This document shows positions 8,006 through 16,906 of a DNA stretch of 64,000 bases, in pieces (the first letter of the stretch is position 1; each line of letters starts with the position of its first letter). The notes below the pieces were generated by a model. It ran no database searches. It saw only the letters and a program-made list of their open reading frames with translations, and was not told the DNA's origin. This DNA comes from Lachnospiraceae bacterium (GTDB taxonomy: Bacteria; Bacillota; Clostridia; Lachnospirales; Lachnospiraceae): positions 1-64,000 of the forward strand of contig JAILNS010000046.1 of assembly GCA_024691305.1 (NCBI GenBank), in the 5' to 3' direction. Both the position numbers and the translations under genes were made by a program.

Positions 8006-9502
8006 ATGAATATTAAACAGGCAAAACAATATATAAAGGATATAGTAGCTATTTATTTAAAAAAGGATGAGTTTGGCGATTACCGTATACCGGTAGTAAG
8101 ACAACGCCCTGTGTTTTTACTTGGTGCACCGGGTGTAGGAAAGACTGCGATCATGGAGCAGATAGCATCGGAGTTAAACATAGCTCTTGTTAACTATTCC
8201 ATGACGCATCATACCAGACAGTCGGCACTCGGACTTCCTTTTATAGTGCATAAGACTTATGACGGGCATGAAGTTGATATCTCGGAATACACCATGAGTG
8301 AGATCATCGCTTCTATATATGATGTGATGGAATCAAGCGGGATCAAAGAAGGAATCCTGTTTTTGGATGAGATAAACTGTGTATCCGAGACGCTTGCGCC
8401 CGCGATGCTTCAGTTTCTTCAGTTTAAAACTTTTGGAAAGTACAGTGTGCCGGAAGGCTGGGTCATAGTTACCGCGGGTAATCCGCCCGAATATAACAAA
8501 TCAGTTCGTGAATTTGATGTTGTTACATACGACCGAATGAAACTTATGGAGGTTGAAGCCGATTATTCGGTCTGGAAGGAATATGCAGTCGATAAAAGAC
8601 TTCACGGAGCTGTTCTTGGATATCTTGAAACCAATAAGGATGACTTTTATCAGATCGATACTACGGTCAGAGGAAGAGGATATGTAACTGCCAGAGGATG
8701 GGAAGATCTGTCTCAGATCCTCAGGATGTACGAGGAAGAGGAACTTCAAGTCGATGAGGCACTGGTCGGACAGTATCTTAGAAATGATCGTATAGTACGT
8801 GAGTTTACCGCTTATTATGATCTGTACTTAAAATATGTATCGGAATATTGCGTTGATGATATCCTGGCAGGAACTATCTCTGAACAGGCAACTGAAAGGG
8901 CCAGGACGGCGAGATTTGATGAAAGACTATCTCTTGTAGGCATATTCAGTGACAGACTCCTCGGAGCAATTAAGGATACAATGGAAGAAACTAATATCCT
9001 TAAACAGATACTGGTTTCATTAAAGGCTGTTAAAACAGGCAATGATCCCGTAAAGGATATGCTGTCATCGGTACGCGATGCAAGAGAAAAACTGATCGCT
9101 AAAAAGGCATCATCCGGAGCATACAGTGATGCCGATAAACGAGTGGATAAGGCAGTTCTTTCATTTTTGACTGACAGCTATAAGGGTGCTTTAGACAATG
9201 CGGGATCAAGGGAAGAGGCGTTTGCTCCTGTTCAGGATATGTTCAATAAGCGCAAAGCGGCTATGCAGGATCAGGTTGAGTCTGTATCCGGTATGATGGA
9301 TCATGCCTTTGATTTTTGTGTTTCCGCATTTGGAGAGGGCAGTGAACTCGTTATGCTTCTTACGACCCTTACGGTGGAGAAGGATTCCGCAGCATTTATA
9401 ACAACGTTTGGACATAAGAAATATTCAGAACTTAGTGAGCGAGTTATGGTAGATGACGGAACGGATGACCTTATGAAACGCGCCGTTGCACTGGATCTGT
9501 AA
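8006..9502 (+). CDS. MoxR-family AAA+ ATPase
   Basis: A 498-residue protein. Walker A is GAPGVGKTAI (about residues 39-48) and Walker B is GILFLDEINCVSE. The following VIVTAGNPPEYNKSVREFD is the sensor-1/MoxR signature region. The C-terminal 250 residues are helical with no clear domain. MoxR ATPases act as chaperone-like remodellers with VWA-domain partners. A VWA/DUF2201-like protein is encoded at 18253-19548 rather than next to it. The leucine-rich-repeat gene follows after 17 bases and is probably co-transcribed. An extended -10 promoter and GGGGAT ribosome binding site precede it. Confidence 0.88.
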   Translation: MNIKQAKQYIKDIVAIYLKKDEFGDYRIPVVRQRPVFLLGAPGVGKTAIMEQIASELNIALVNYSMTHHTRQSALGLPFIVHKTYDGHEVDISEYTMSEIIASIYDVMESSGIKEGILFLDEINCVSETLAPAMLQFLQFKTFGKYSVPEGWVIVTAGNPPEYNKSVREFDVVTYDRMKLMEVEADYSVWKEYAVDKRLHGAVLGYLETNKDDFYQIDTTVRGRGYVTARGWEDLSQILRMYEEEELQVDEALVGQYLRNDRIVREFTAYYDLYLKYVSEYCVDDILAGTISEQATERARTARFDERLSLVGIFSDRLLGAIKDTMEETNILKQILVSLKAVKTGNDPVKDMLSSVRDAREKLIAKKASSGAYSDADKRVDKAVLSFLTDSYKGALDNAGSREEAFAPVQDMFNKRKAAMQDQVESVSGMMDHAFDFCVSAFGEGSELVMLLTTLTVEKDSAAFITTFGHKKYSELSERVMVDDGTDDLMKRAVALDL

Positions 9503-9519
9503 TACGGGTTTTACATGAT

Positions 9520-10449
9520 ATGGATTATGTTGAAATAAATACACAGTCGGGTGTGCTTGGATTTAATATAATTAATGATGAAGCGGGTGCTCACGCATCC
9601 GCTTGTTCGCATAGGGGCCGCGATGTGAATGTTACGGTACCGTCTTTTGTTGAGTTTAAAGGTGACAGGATTCCTGTTACGGAAATTGACAGAAAAGCTT
9701 TTCTTTCCGATAAATACCTTCATGAGATATCAGTTCCGGACAGCGTTACGCAGATCAAAGAATGGGCTTTTGCAGGATGCAGGGCACTGGAAAGGATATC
9801 CGTCCACAGACAGATAAAGGTATTAAACGGAGCTTTTAAGGATTGTGAAAGACTAAATTGCGTAAATGTCCGTGATGGATCGGATAACAGTGAGGCTCTT
9901 ACCGATTCGGGCTATCTGCTGGCTGCAGTAATAAGATTTATGGAGGCCGGATATCTTTTTGTGCTTGAGAATGCAGGCGATGAGGGATGGATATCAAACT
10001 GGGATATGAAAATGGATTCTATCCTTAACGAAGCCGATGAGGAAGGTTTTACTTCGTTACTCGCATGTGGTGAAGAAGACTATGAAGGCAGGGATAATAC
10101 ACTTGATGCATATCTTGCACGCAGAAGAAGACGTAAGGTAAGGTTGTGTCTGATACGCCTCATGCATGATCATGGGTTAGGTGAGGACTTAAGAAACAGG
10201 CTTATATCATATCTGAAAGATCACAGAGCGGGCACTAAACATCCTGATACATGGTCGGTTGTTCTTGATGAACATGGGGATGAGGAAGATTATTACAGGC
10301 TTCTCAACGAATGTGATTGTATAAATATGGATAATATCGGGATCATGCTTGAAGAAATGGGAGACAGACATCCCGGTATGAAGGCTTTTCTTCTCAGATT
10401 AAGCGGCGATCTATCGGAATCGGGATTTTTTGACTCCATGGATCTGTGA
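9520..10449 (+). CDS. Leucine-rich-repeat (BspA-like) protein with a helical C-terminus
   Basis: A 309-residue protein with no signal peptide, so probably cytoplasmic. Residues 45-125 hold LRR_5/BspA-type repeats (ITEIDRKAFLSDKYLHEISVP-like, then VTQIKEWAFAGCRALERISV). Residues 130-309 are charged and helical, with a very basic patch ARRRRRKVR at about residue 203. BspA-like repeats are more often secreted or surface exposed, so a cytoplasmic form beside a MoxR ATPase suggests a substrate-recognition or adaptor role; this is inference. The ribosome binding site is weak, and translation may be coupled to the MoxR gene 17 bases upstream. Confidence 0.7.
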   Translation: MDYVEINTQSGVLGFNIINDEAGAHASACSHRGRDVNVTVPSFVEFKGDRIPVTEIDRKAFLSDKYLHEISVPDSVTQIKEWAFAGCRALERISVHRQIKVLNGAFKDCERLNCVNVRDGSDNSEALTDSGYLLAAVIRFMEAGYLFVLENAGDEGWISNWDMKMDSILNEADEEGFTSLLACGEEDYEGRDNTLDAYLARRRRRKVRLCLIRLMHDHGLGEDLRNRLISYLKDHRAGTKHPDTWSVVLDEHGDEEDYYRLLNECDCINMDNIGIMLEEMGDRHPGMKAFLLRLSGDLSESGFFDSMDL

Positions 10450-10571
10450 AAACAGTCAGTTGCTACTAACTATATCATTTGATTATAGTGGTTTCTTGTG
10501 ATACAGTAAGTATTGGTGCTTAGGCACGGATGGATCTATACACATTTTGTTTTATATACAAGGAGACTATC

Positions 10572-12113
10572 ATGAACAAACAGTTAAAAGTACTTATGAT
10601 CCTTGACGGATACGGACTTAGCGATATCAAGGAACACAATGCCATAGCATTGGCTAAGACTCCCGTTATGGATGAACTTATGACCAAATATCCCTTTGTA
10701 AAAGGATATGCAAGCGGCATGTCAGTAGGACTTCCCGACGGTCAGATGGGTAACTCCGAGGTCGGACATCTGAATATGGGTGCAGGCCGCATCGTATATC
10801 AGGAGCTTACACGTATCACTAAAGAAATACAGGATGGCACATTCTTTGAGAATGAAGCATTGCTGGAAGCGGTTAATAACTGCAAGAAGAACGATTCCGC
10901 TCTTCACATGTACGGTCTGGTTTCCGACGGTGGTGTGCACAGTCATAATACTCATATATACGGAATACTTGAACTTGCTAAGAGACATGGCCTGTCCAAG
11001 GTCTATGTACACTGTTTCCTGGACGGAAGAGATACTCCCCCGGCTTCAGGTAAGGGTTATGTTGAAGAACTTGAAGCTAAGATGAAAGAGTTGGGAGTAG
11101 GAGAAGTTGCCACCGTACATGGCCGTTATTACGCTATGGACAGAGACAATAACTATGACCGTGTGGAAAAGGCTTACAGGGCTCTTACACTTGGCGAAGG
11201 TATCCCCGCTGATTCCGCTACAGGCGGAATACAGGCTTCTTACGACAGAGAAGAGACAGATGAGTTTGTAAAACCTACTGTAGTTATGAAAAACGGTGCT
11301 CCTGTTGCTACTATCAAGGATGGAGACTCGGTCGTATTCTTTAATTTCCGCCCCGACAGAGCAAGAGAGATAACACATTGCTTCTGTGATGATGAATTTG
11401 ATAAGTTTGACAGAGGAGCACGCAAAAAGGTGACTTATGTATGTTTCTCTGATTATGATCCTACTATTCAGAACAAACTTGTTGCATTTAAGAAGGTTTC
11501 CGTTACCAATACCTTCGGAGAGTGGCTTGCTGCTAAAGGAATGACTCAGGCAAGACTTGCAGAGACCGAAAAATACGCACATGTTACTTTCTTCTTTAAC
11601 GGCGGCGTTGAGGAACCCAATCCCGGTGAAGACCGTATACTGGTCAATTCCCCTAAGGATGTTGCAACGTATGACCTTAAGCCTCAGATGAGCGCATATG
11701 AAGTATGCGACAGGCTCGTTGAGTGTATTAAGTCTGATAAATATGATGTGATCATAATCAATTTTGCAAATCCGGATATGGTAGGTCATACAGGAGTTGA
11801 AGAGGCTGCAATCAAGGCTATAGAAGTTGTTGATGAGTGCGTAGGTCGTGCTGTTGATGCAATCAAGGAAGTAAACGGTACGCTCTTTATCTGTGCCGAT
11901 CATGGAAATGCAGAGCAGCTTGTTGACTATGAGACCGGAGCTCCTCATACCGCTCATACTACTAACCCCGTTCCGTTTATTTTGGTCAACGCCGATCCTA
12001 AATATAAACTCAGAGAGAATGGTGTCCTGGCGGATATCGTTCCTACTATAATAGAACTTATGGGTGAAGAACAACCTGCGGAGATGACAGGTAAGTCTCT
12101 CCTGTTAAGCTGA
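10572..12113 (+). CDS. gpmI: 2,3-bisphosphoglycerate-independent phosphoglycerate mutase
   Basis: A 513-residue protein of normal family length. It interconverts 3- and 2-phosphoglycerate in glycolysis. The N-terminal metal/serine site is present (MILDGYGL, then GQMGNSEVGHLNMGAGRIVYQ-like with the catalytic Ser). Further matches are HCFLDGRDTPP, GRYYAMDRDNNYDR, FFNFRPDRARE and the C-terminal metal ligands FANPDMVGHTG and CADHGNAEQ. The start at 10572 is chosen because AAGGAG precedes it at the right distance and it begins the conserved domain. Confidence 0.97.
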   Translation: MNKQLKVLMILDGYGLSDIKEHNAIALAKTPVMDELMTKYPFVKGYASGMSVGLPDGQMGNSEVGHLNMGAGRIVYQELTRITKEIQDGTFFENEALLEAVNNCKKNDSALHMYGLVSDGGVHSHNTHIYGILELAKRHGLSKVYVHCFLDGRDTPPASGKGYVEELEAKMKELGVGEVATVHGRYYAMDRDNNYDRVEKAYRALTLGEGIPADSATGGIQASYDREETDEFVKPTVVMKNGAPVATIKDGDSVVFFNFRPDRAREITHCFCDDEFDKFDRGARKKVTYVCFSDYDPTIQNKLVAFKKVSVTNTFGEWLAAKGMTQARLAETEKYAHVTFFFNGGVEEPNPGEDRILVNSPKDVATYDLKPQMSAYEVCDRLVECIKSDKYDVIIINFANPDMVGHTGVEEAAIKAIEVVDECVGRAVDAIKEVNGTLFICADHGNAEQLVDYETGAPHTAHTTNPVPFILVNADPKYKLRENGVLADIVPTIIELMGEEQPAEMTGKSLLLS

Positions 12114-12141
12114 CCCTTATTGAACTGTAATCGGTCGTGTG

Positions 12142-12744
12142 ATGATAAATGTATATAACATAACCAAGCATTACGATGATATATGTGCGCTTAAGAAAGT
12201 AAATACGTCCTTTGAAGAAGGCATTTTGAATGTTATCTACGGTACCTCCGGTAGCGGAAAGACTACTCTTGTCCGCATTATCGGAGGTATAGTGCGCCCT
12301 GATGACGGTGTTATCATAGTTGATGATATGCCGATCTATGACAATATCATCACCAAAAAGAATATGTTTCTGATCACGGAAAAAACAAGTTTTTCCGGAT
12401 ATATGAGCATACGGTCTATAGCACGCAGAATGGCAACGGTTTATTCTTCATATGACAGAAGAGAACTTAACGATCTTTGTGGGCAATACGGTCTTAAAAC
12501 CGGACGATATATTGCTTTTTTGTCAAAAGACGAAAGAAAACTGGTAAGCCTTATCATAGGAGTTGCAGCTCATACAAAATACCTTGTATGTGATGATATT
12601 TTTAAAGACATGCAGGACGATTATATAAAAAAATCCGTAGAAATAATTGAACATGCCGTGAAAGAATGCAATATCACTCCTGTAGTGGCGACATCAGACC
12701 GTTCTCTGTTTGAAAATTTGGCAGGCAGTATTTATGAGTTATGA
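12142..12744 (+). CDS. ABC transporter ATP-binding protein with degenerate catalytic motifs (YtrB-like)
   Basis: A protein of about 200 residues, short for an ABC ATPase. Walker A is intact (GTSGSGKTT). The signature motif that should read LSGGQ is LSKDE, the Walker B glutamate is Asp (YLVCDDIF), and the switch histidine is Ser (VVATSDRS). ATP binding may be kept while hydrolysis is doubtful. The 3' end overlaps the membrane protein gene by 11 bases, so the two are translationally coupled and probably form one complex. Systems of this type (YtrBC-like) respond to cell-envelope stress or antibiotics in other Firmicutes. The start is ATG 12142; a GTG one codon upstream is also possible. Confidence 0.75.
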   Translation: MINVYNITKHYDDICALKKVNTSFEEGILNVIYGTSGSGKTTLVRIIGGIVRPDDGVIIVDDMPIYDNIITKKNMFLITEKTSFSGYMSIRSIARRMATVYSSYDRRELNDLCGQYGLKTGRYIAFLSKDERKLVSLIIGVAAHTKYLVCDDIFKDMQDDYIKKSVEIIEHAVKECNITPVVATSDRSLFENLAGSIYEL

Positions 12745-14221
12745 TCCTATCTATAATTGCATATTTACAGGCCTGATAGCATTGATACTTGGCAGTTTAC
12801 TTTTTTCTTATCTTCATTCTTTCGGGCGTATAGATCTCTATCACAGCATGCCTATAACCGTAAAAAGGCTTTTTGGGATAAGATATCTTATCGGTGCATG
12901 TTCATTTTTTACGGCATGTGTGATAGCTGTTCTTATAAGCAACGATGATATTAACAAGGTAATACTTACATTTTTGTTTTTCCTTACGGCATATCATGTG
13001 ACGATCTATGCATATACGATCACAGGAAATCCTGTCGTTGCGATATGTGTCAGTATAATAATCTTTTTTTACATAGACCTTTGGGAACGTATCTACGAGC
13101 TTATGTGCAGTTACGAAACTGTATCGTCCTTTTTTGCAGAGCCCATGCCTGAGATATCGGTTATGGACATTTATATCAATGAATCAGGTGAGCCTTTCTG
13201 GCTGTTGCTTGTCAAATTGATGATCTGGGCTCTTATAACATTTCTTTTTTGCAGAAACAGTTATATCAAGAGGCCTGCCGAAGCCTGTACTAATCTTATC
13301 GCATTCTATTCTTCCAATCTGCTGCTCAAACTCATGATCGTTGTTCCGGTTTCGCTGCTCATGGGCAAGTCCGCTTATGACAGTTTTTCCGGACACAAAA
13401 ACACGGTACAGATGGTATGGATGATCTTAACTGCAATAGTAACATCTGTTATCATTGAAACACTGCTTAGCAGAAAGTTTAAGACGGCTATAAAAAAATG
13501 GGGCAGTATTATTTTTGCACTTATAATCATATTTGCCTTTTATGCCGGATTTAAATACAGTGCTACCAAATATAATGAGTATGTGCCGTCAGCAGACAGG
13601 ATAGAGTCCTATGCTGTCTATAATCCCCTGGACAGTTATTATTACTATAACAATATCGATTTTAATGAAGACGGGTCGGTAAATGATTATATATCCGCTC
13701 CGGAATATGTCAAAGCGCATATGTTTCTTGCGGATACCGAGGCAATCGTAAAACTGGCAGCCAAGTCCGTTAAAACCGATTATCATGATATGGCATCTCC
13801 GCTGCCGTTACAGGTATATTACAGACTTGACGACGGAAGGACCAAAAGCCGCCTTATATGGGTTGACATGGACGCAGAGCAAAACCGGGCATATTTAAAC
13901 AGGATCGTAGGGCCTGCTTATTATAAGTCCGGTATATGGCAGGCATTTACTTCAAATATCCCAAAGAATGCAAATGTAAGCGCTGTTCGATATCTGGATT
14001 TTAGCTCCGACAGATATTCCGATATAGGCAGTGATATGGATAAGGCCAATATTATCGTAAAACAGTGGCGAAGTGCGATGGTTTTGTATGATTATGACCA
14101 TGTCAGATATGATGTGGCTGTCGGTGAGATCGAAGTCGTCTTTGACGATGGAGCATACAGATGGATAATGCCGGTATATGACGACATGCTTTCAAAGATA
14201 AAGGGATTGAGGTATAATTAA
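12734..14221 (+). CDS. ABC-2-like permease, YtrC/D-like, with a large extracytoplasmic domain
   Basis: About 495 residues. Several transmembrane helices occupy residues 5-300 (for example LIALILGSLLFSYLH and IIFALIIIFAFYAGFKYS). A loop near the first helix reads DLYHSMPITVKRLFGIRYL, a pattern seen in YtrC/D-type permeases of Firmicutes. The last 200 residues form a soluble domain rich in Tyr and Asp, presumably outside the membrane. The start at 12734 lies inside the preceding ATPase gene, so both are coupled. Substrate unknown. Confidence 0.75.
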   Translation: MSYDPIYNCIFTGLIALILGSLLFSYLHSFGRIDLYHSMPITVKRLFGIRYLIGACSFFTACVIAVLISNDDINKVILTFLFFLTAYHVTIYAYTITGNPVVAICVSIIIFFYIDLWERIYELMCSYETVSSFFAEPMPEISVMDIYINESGEPFWLLLVKLMIWALITFLFCRNSYIKRPAEACTNLIAFYSSNLLLKLMIVVPVSLLMGKSAYDSFSGHKNTVQMVWMILTAIVTSVIIETLLSRKFKTAIKKWGSIIFALIIIFAFYAGFKYSATKYNEYVPSADRIESYAVYNPLDSYYYYNNIDFNEDGSVNDYISAPEYVKAHMFLADTEAIVKLAAKSVKTDYHDMASPLPLQVYYRLDDGRTKSRLIWVDMDAEQNRAYLNRIVGPAYYKSGIWQAFTSNIPKNANVSAVRYLDFSSDRYSDIGSDMDKANIIVKQWRSAMVLYDYDHVRYDVAVGEIEVVFDDGAYRWIMPVYDDMLSKIKGLRYN

Positions 14222-14264
14222 ATTTCGCAGTGTTTTACATAGATCATGCGTCTGGTAATTGTTT

Positions 14265-14999
14265 ATGAGTGAAGAGAAGGATATGGTCATCCGGGTAAGA
14301 GACCTGTATAAGGTATACCGTCTCGGAGAAACCAGAGTAAAAGCTTTAAACGGCGTCAGCTTCGATATAGACAGGGGTGTTTTTTGTGCCGTTGTGGGAA
14401 CTTCCGGATCCGGCAAATCAACACTCCTTAATATGCTTGCAGGGCTGGAACCTGCGACTAAGGGCCAGATACTCATAGCCGGACAGCATATCGAGAGGAT
14501 GAATGAGAGCGAACTTGTAACATTCAGAAGAGAGCATGTAGGGTTTATTTTTCAGTCATATAACCTTATGCCGACCATGAATTCGATTGAGAACGTTGCT
14601 TTGCCTCTTGCATTCAGAGGCGTTGATAAAAAGACCAGAAACCGTAAGGCAGAAGAAACACTTGAGATGGTTGGGCTTGAGAGATTTAAAAAAAATCTCC
14701 CTAACCAGATGTCCGGTGGACAACAGCAAAGAGTAGGGATCGCCAGAGCGCTTGTTCTCGATCCGGAGATCGTCTTTGCTGATGAACCCACGGGGAACCT
14801 GGATTCCAAGACATCCGAAGAGGTTATGAACTTGATGCAGAGGATCGTTGAAGAAAAGCATCAGACTCTTATCATGGTCACACATGATGACCACCTGGCA
14901 AGTTATGCAGATATAATGATACGTATCTCGGATGGAAAGATAACCGAGAATGTAGATAACCGTAAGCGCGATACTAACTGGATCGAATATTTCAGATAA
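14265..14999 (+). CDS. ABC transporter ATP-binding protein, LolD/MacB type
   Basis: About 244 residues with all catalytic motifs: Walker A GTSGSGKST, Q-loop FIFQSYNLMPTMN, signature MSGGQQQRVGIARAL, Walker B IVFADEPTGNLDS and H-loop IMVTHDD. The family powers MacB/LolCDE/FtsX-type permeases that do mechanical work rather than channel transport. A MacB-type permease gene lies 1.9 kb downstream, separated only by the CARDB-like gene, so the three likely form one complex. The ATG at 14265 is taken as the start; ATG 14283, with AGAGAAGG before it, is an alternative. Confidence 0.93.
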   Translation: MSEEKDMVIRVRDLYKVYRLGETRVKALNGVSFDIDRGVFCAVVGTSGSGKSTLLNMLAGLEPATKGQILIAGQHIERMNESELVTFRREHVGFIFQSYNLMPTMNSIENVALPLAFRGVDKKTRNRKAEETLEMVGLERFKKNLPNQMSGGQQQRVGIARALVLDPEIVFADEPTGNLDSKTSEEVMNLMQRIVEEKHQTLIMVTHDDHLASYADIMIRISDGKITENVDNRKRDTNWIEYFR

Positions 15000-15025
15000 T
15001 GATATAAAGGACAGGTATAGCGGAA

Positions 15026-16900
15026 ATGAACCGTATTTTTGCAAACAGTATTAAACGTATTATATTAGGATTGCTACTGATCGCGGTGGTCGTTATGGGA
15101 TCATATGAGACAGCATTAGCCGATCCTACCATTGATTCTTCTACGACAACGACTTCAAGCAGTTCCGGCAGGATAGATAATAATAACAGATCGGATGCAG
15201 ACGCTGATCTTTACCATTATATGAACAGCCTTATGGTTCAGTATACGCTAAATGAGACTCAGTATAACCGCATGCAGGACCTGTTTAATTCCGCTGTATA
15301 TTATATTGCCAATACTGATATGACCATTGCCCAGCTGGAAACTTATGTAGCAAGCGTTAAGTCGGAAATGACCAAGGTGGCTACGACAGATGTGACTGCG
15401 GTTACAAGTGAGTTTTTGCAGGTGGCCGATAACTGGGCAACTCCCAGTGTATCTTACGGACAATCTGTTTCAATAGTCCTCCCCATAATCAATCTCGGAA
15501 CAGAAGAGTTAAATGATCTGGTCATTGAGCCTGAGGTATCAAATGATGTCACAAAATGGCCTTTTGTTCCGGATAAAACAGGATATGTTCAGACTGAGCC
15601 ATATATCCCCGGGTATGTAAACGATCAATACGCCTTTGATAACAGGAGGGAATTTACATATCATTTCCAGGTACGTGATGATGTCATGACCGGATATTAT
15701 GAACTCAAATTCAAGATTTCATATACAAGGGCCGGCGTCAGGGTGGAAGATGACAATGCGGCTGAACTTTCGGTGTTTATCCATACCTACGGCAAGCCGG
15801 AGAGCGGTTACATAGGCGGCAACGGAAAAGAGGATAAACAACCCAAGAGCAGGATAATCGTAACCGGATATGAGACCGATCCTAATATGATATATTCCGG
15901 GGATACGTTTAATCTTACCATTCACCTGCAGAATACATCTACTACTACGGCTGTATCAAATATCTTATTTGAACTTGCGGCAACCGGAGAGATCACGAGT
16001 ACGTCATCAGGAGGAAACGGCGGGTCTAGCTCAACGACATCTTCTACGGTATCACCGTTTTTGCCCACGTCAGGATCCAGTTCGATATATGTCACCAGGA
16101 TAGGTCCCGGAGAGACCACGGATCTAAATATAGAGATGAGTGCCAAGTCGGGTCTGTCTCAGAAGTCGTACGTTCTTGGAGTAAATATGACTTATGATTC
16201 CGGAACACAGTTTGATCTGACCGGAACAGCCAATATATCCATACCGATATATCAGGAATCCAAGTTTGATACCTCTACCGTTGAGGTTGCTCCTGCGAGC
16301 ATTAACGTAGGGTCGCAGTCCAATCTGATGTTTAGCATTTATAATATCGGAAAAACCGATCTGTATAATGTTCAGGTGCAGTTTGAAGCAGATTCGATAG
16401 AAAATAACATGGCATTTGTCGGAAATCTTGCGAGCGGTGCTACCGGAAACGTGGATGTCATGCTTACAGGCGTTTCACCGACTATGGATGATGGAACGAT
16501 AAAGATCAAAATATCGTATGAAGATGAAGCCGGTAATGTTACGGAAGTAGACAAGAGCGCAAATCTCTATGTCAATGAGATAATGATGGAAGAGTTCGAT
16601 GACATGGGTGAATCCGGCAGAAGAGATGGAGAGGAATCCGAGTCCGGCGGCAATAAGGGCGCTATAATAAGAGGACTTATCATAGGTCTTGTGGCACTGG
16701 CGGTAATAGGCGGCGGTATATTCCTTAGTGTTCGTAAGAAAAAGAAAAGGGAAGCTTTCCTTCACGAAGAGGATCTTAGGGATCTTGAGGAACTGGAGGC
16801 AGAAGAAGAGAAGGTGTCTGATAATGCATCTGTGGAGGATTCTTCAGATGATAAAGCTTCAGATAATAACGGGGCTTCCGGAAACAGTGACGGTGTGTGA
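15026..16900 (+). CDS. Secreted, membrane-anchored protein with CARDB/S-layer-like repeats, encoded inside an ABC operon
   Basis: A 624-residue protein. The N-terminal signal segment is residues 10-32 (IILGLLLIAVVVMGSYETALA). The extracellular part contains at least two beta-rich domains resembling CARDB / COG1361 modules, seen as NVGSQSNLMFSIYNIGKTDL and a similar YSGDTFNLTIHLQNTSTT. Ser/Thr-rich stretches separate them. One transmembrane helix near residues 547-570 (LIIGLVALAVIGGGIFLSV) is followed by KKKKR and an acidic cytoplasmic tail. It lies between a LolD-type ATPase and a MacB-type permease, where a MacA-like partner is often found. An extracytoplasmic partner subunit is inferred. 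No enzymatic motif seen. Confidence 0.75.
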   Translation: MNRIFANSIKRIILGLLLIAVVVMGSYETALADPTIDSSTTTTSSSSGRIDNNNRSDADADLYHYMNSLMVQYTLNETQYNRMQDLFNSAVYYIANTDMTIAQLETYVASVKSEMTKVATTDVTAVTSEFLQVADNWATPSVSYGQSVSIVLPIINLGTEELNDLVIEPEVSNDVTKWPFVPDKTGYVQTEPYIPGYVNDQYAFDNRREFTYHFQVRDDVMTGYYELKFKISYTRAGVRVEDDNAAELSVFIHTYGKPESGYIGGNGKEDKQPKSRIIVTGYETDPNMIYSGDTFNLTIHLQNTSTTTAVSNILFELAATGEITSTSSGGNGGSSSTTSSTVSPFLPTSGSSSIYVTRIGPGETTDLNIEMSAKSGLSQKSYVLGVNMTYDSGTQFDLTGTANISIPIYQESKFDTSTVEVAPASINVGSQSNLMFSIYNIGKTDLYNVQVQFEADSIENNMAFVGNLASGATGNVDVMLTGVSPTMDDGTIKIKISYEDEAGNVTEVDKSANLYVNEIMMEEFDDMGESGRRDGEESESGGNKGAIIRGLIIGLVALAVIGGGIFLSVRKKKKREAFLHEEDLRDLEELEAEEEKVSDNASVEDSSDDKASDNNGASGNSDGV

Positions 16901-16906
16901 TAACGT

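Noticed and set aside
11046-12074. A 342-codon frame on the minus strand inside gpmI
   Set aside because: gpmI is complete with all motifs on the plus strand; the opposite frame has a Cys/Tyr/Ile-rich composition typical of a shadow frame.
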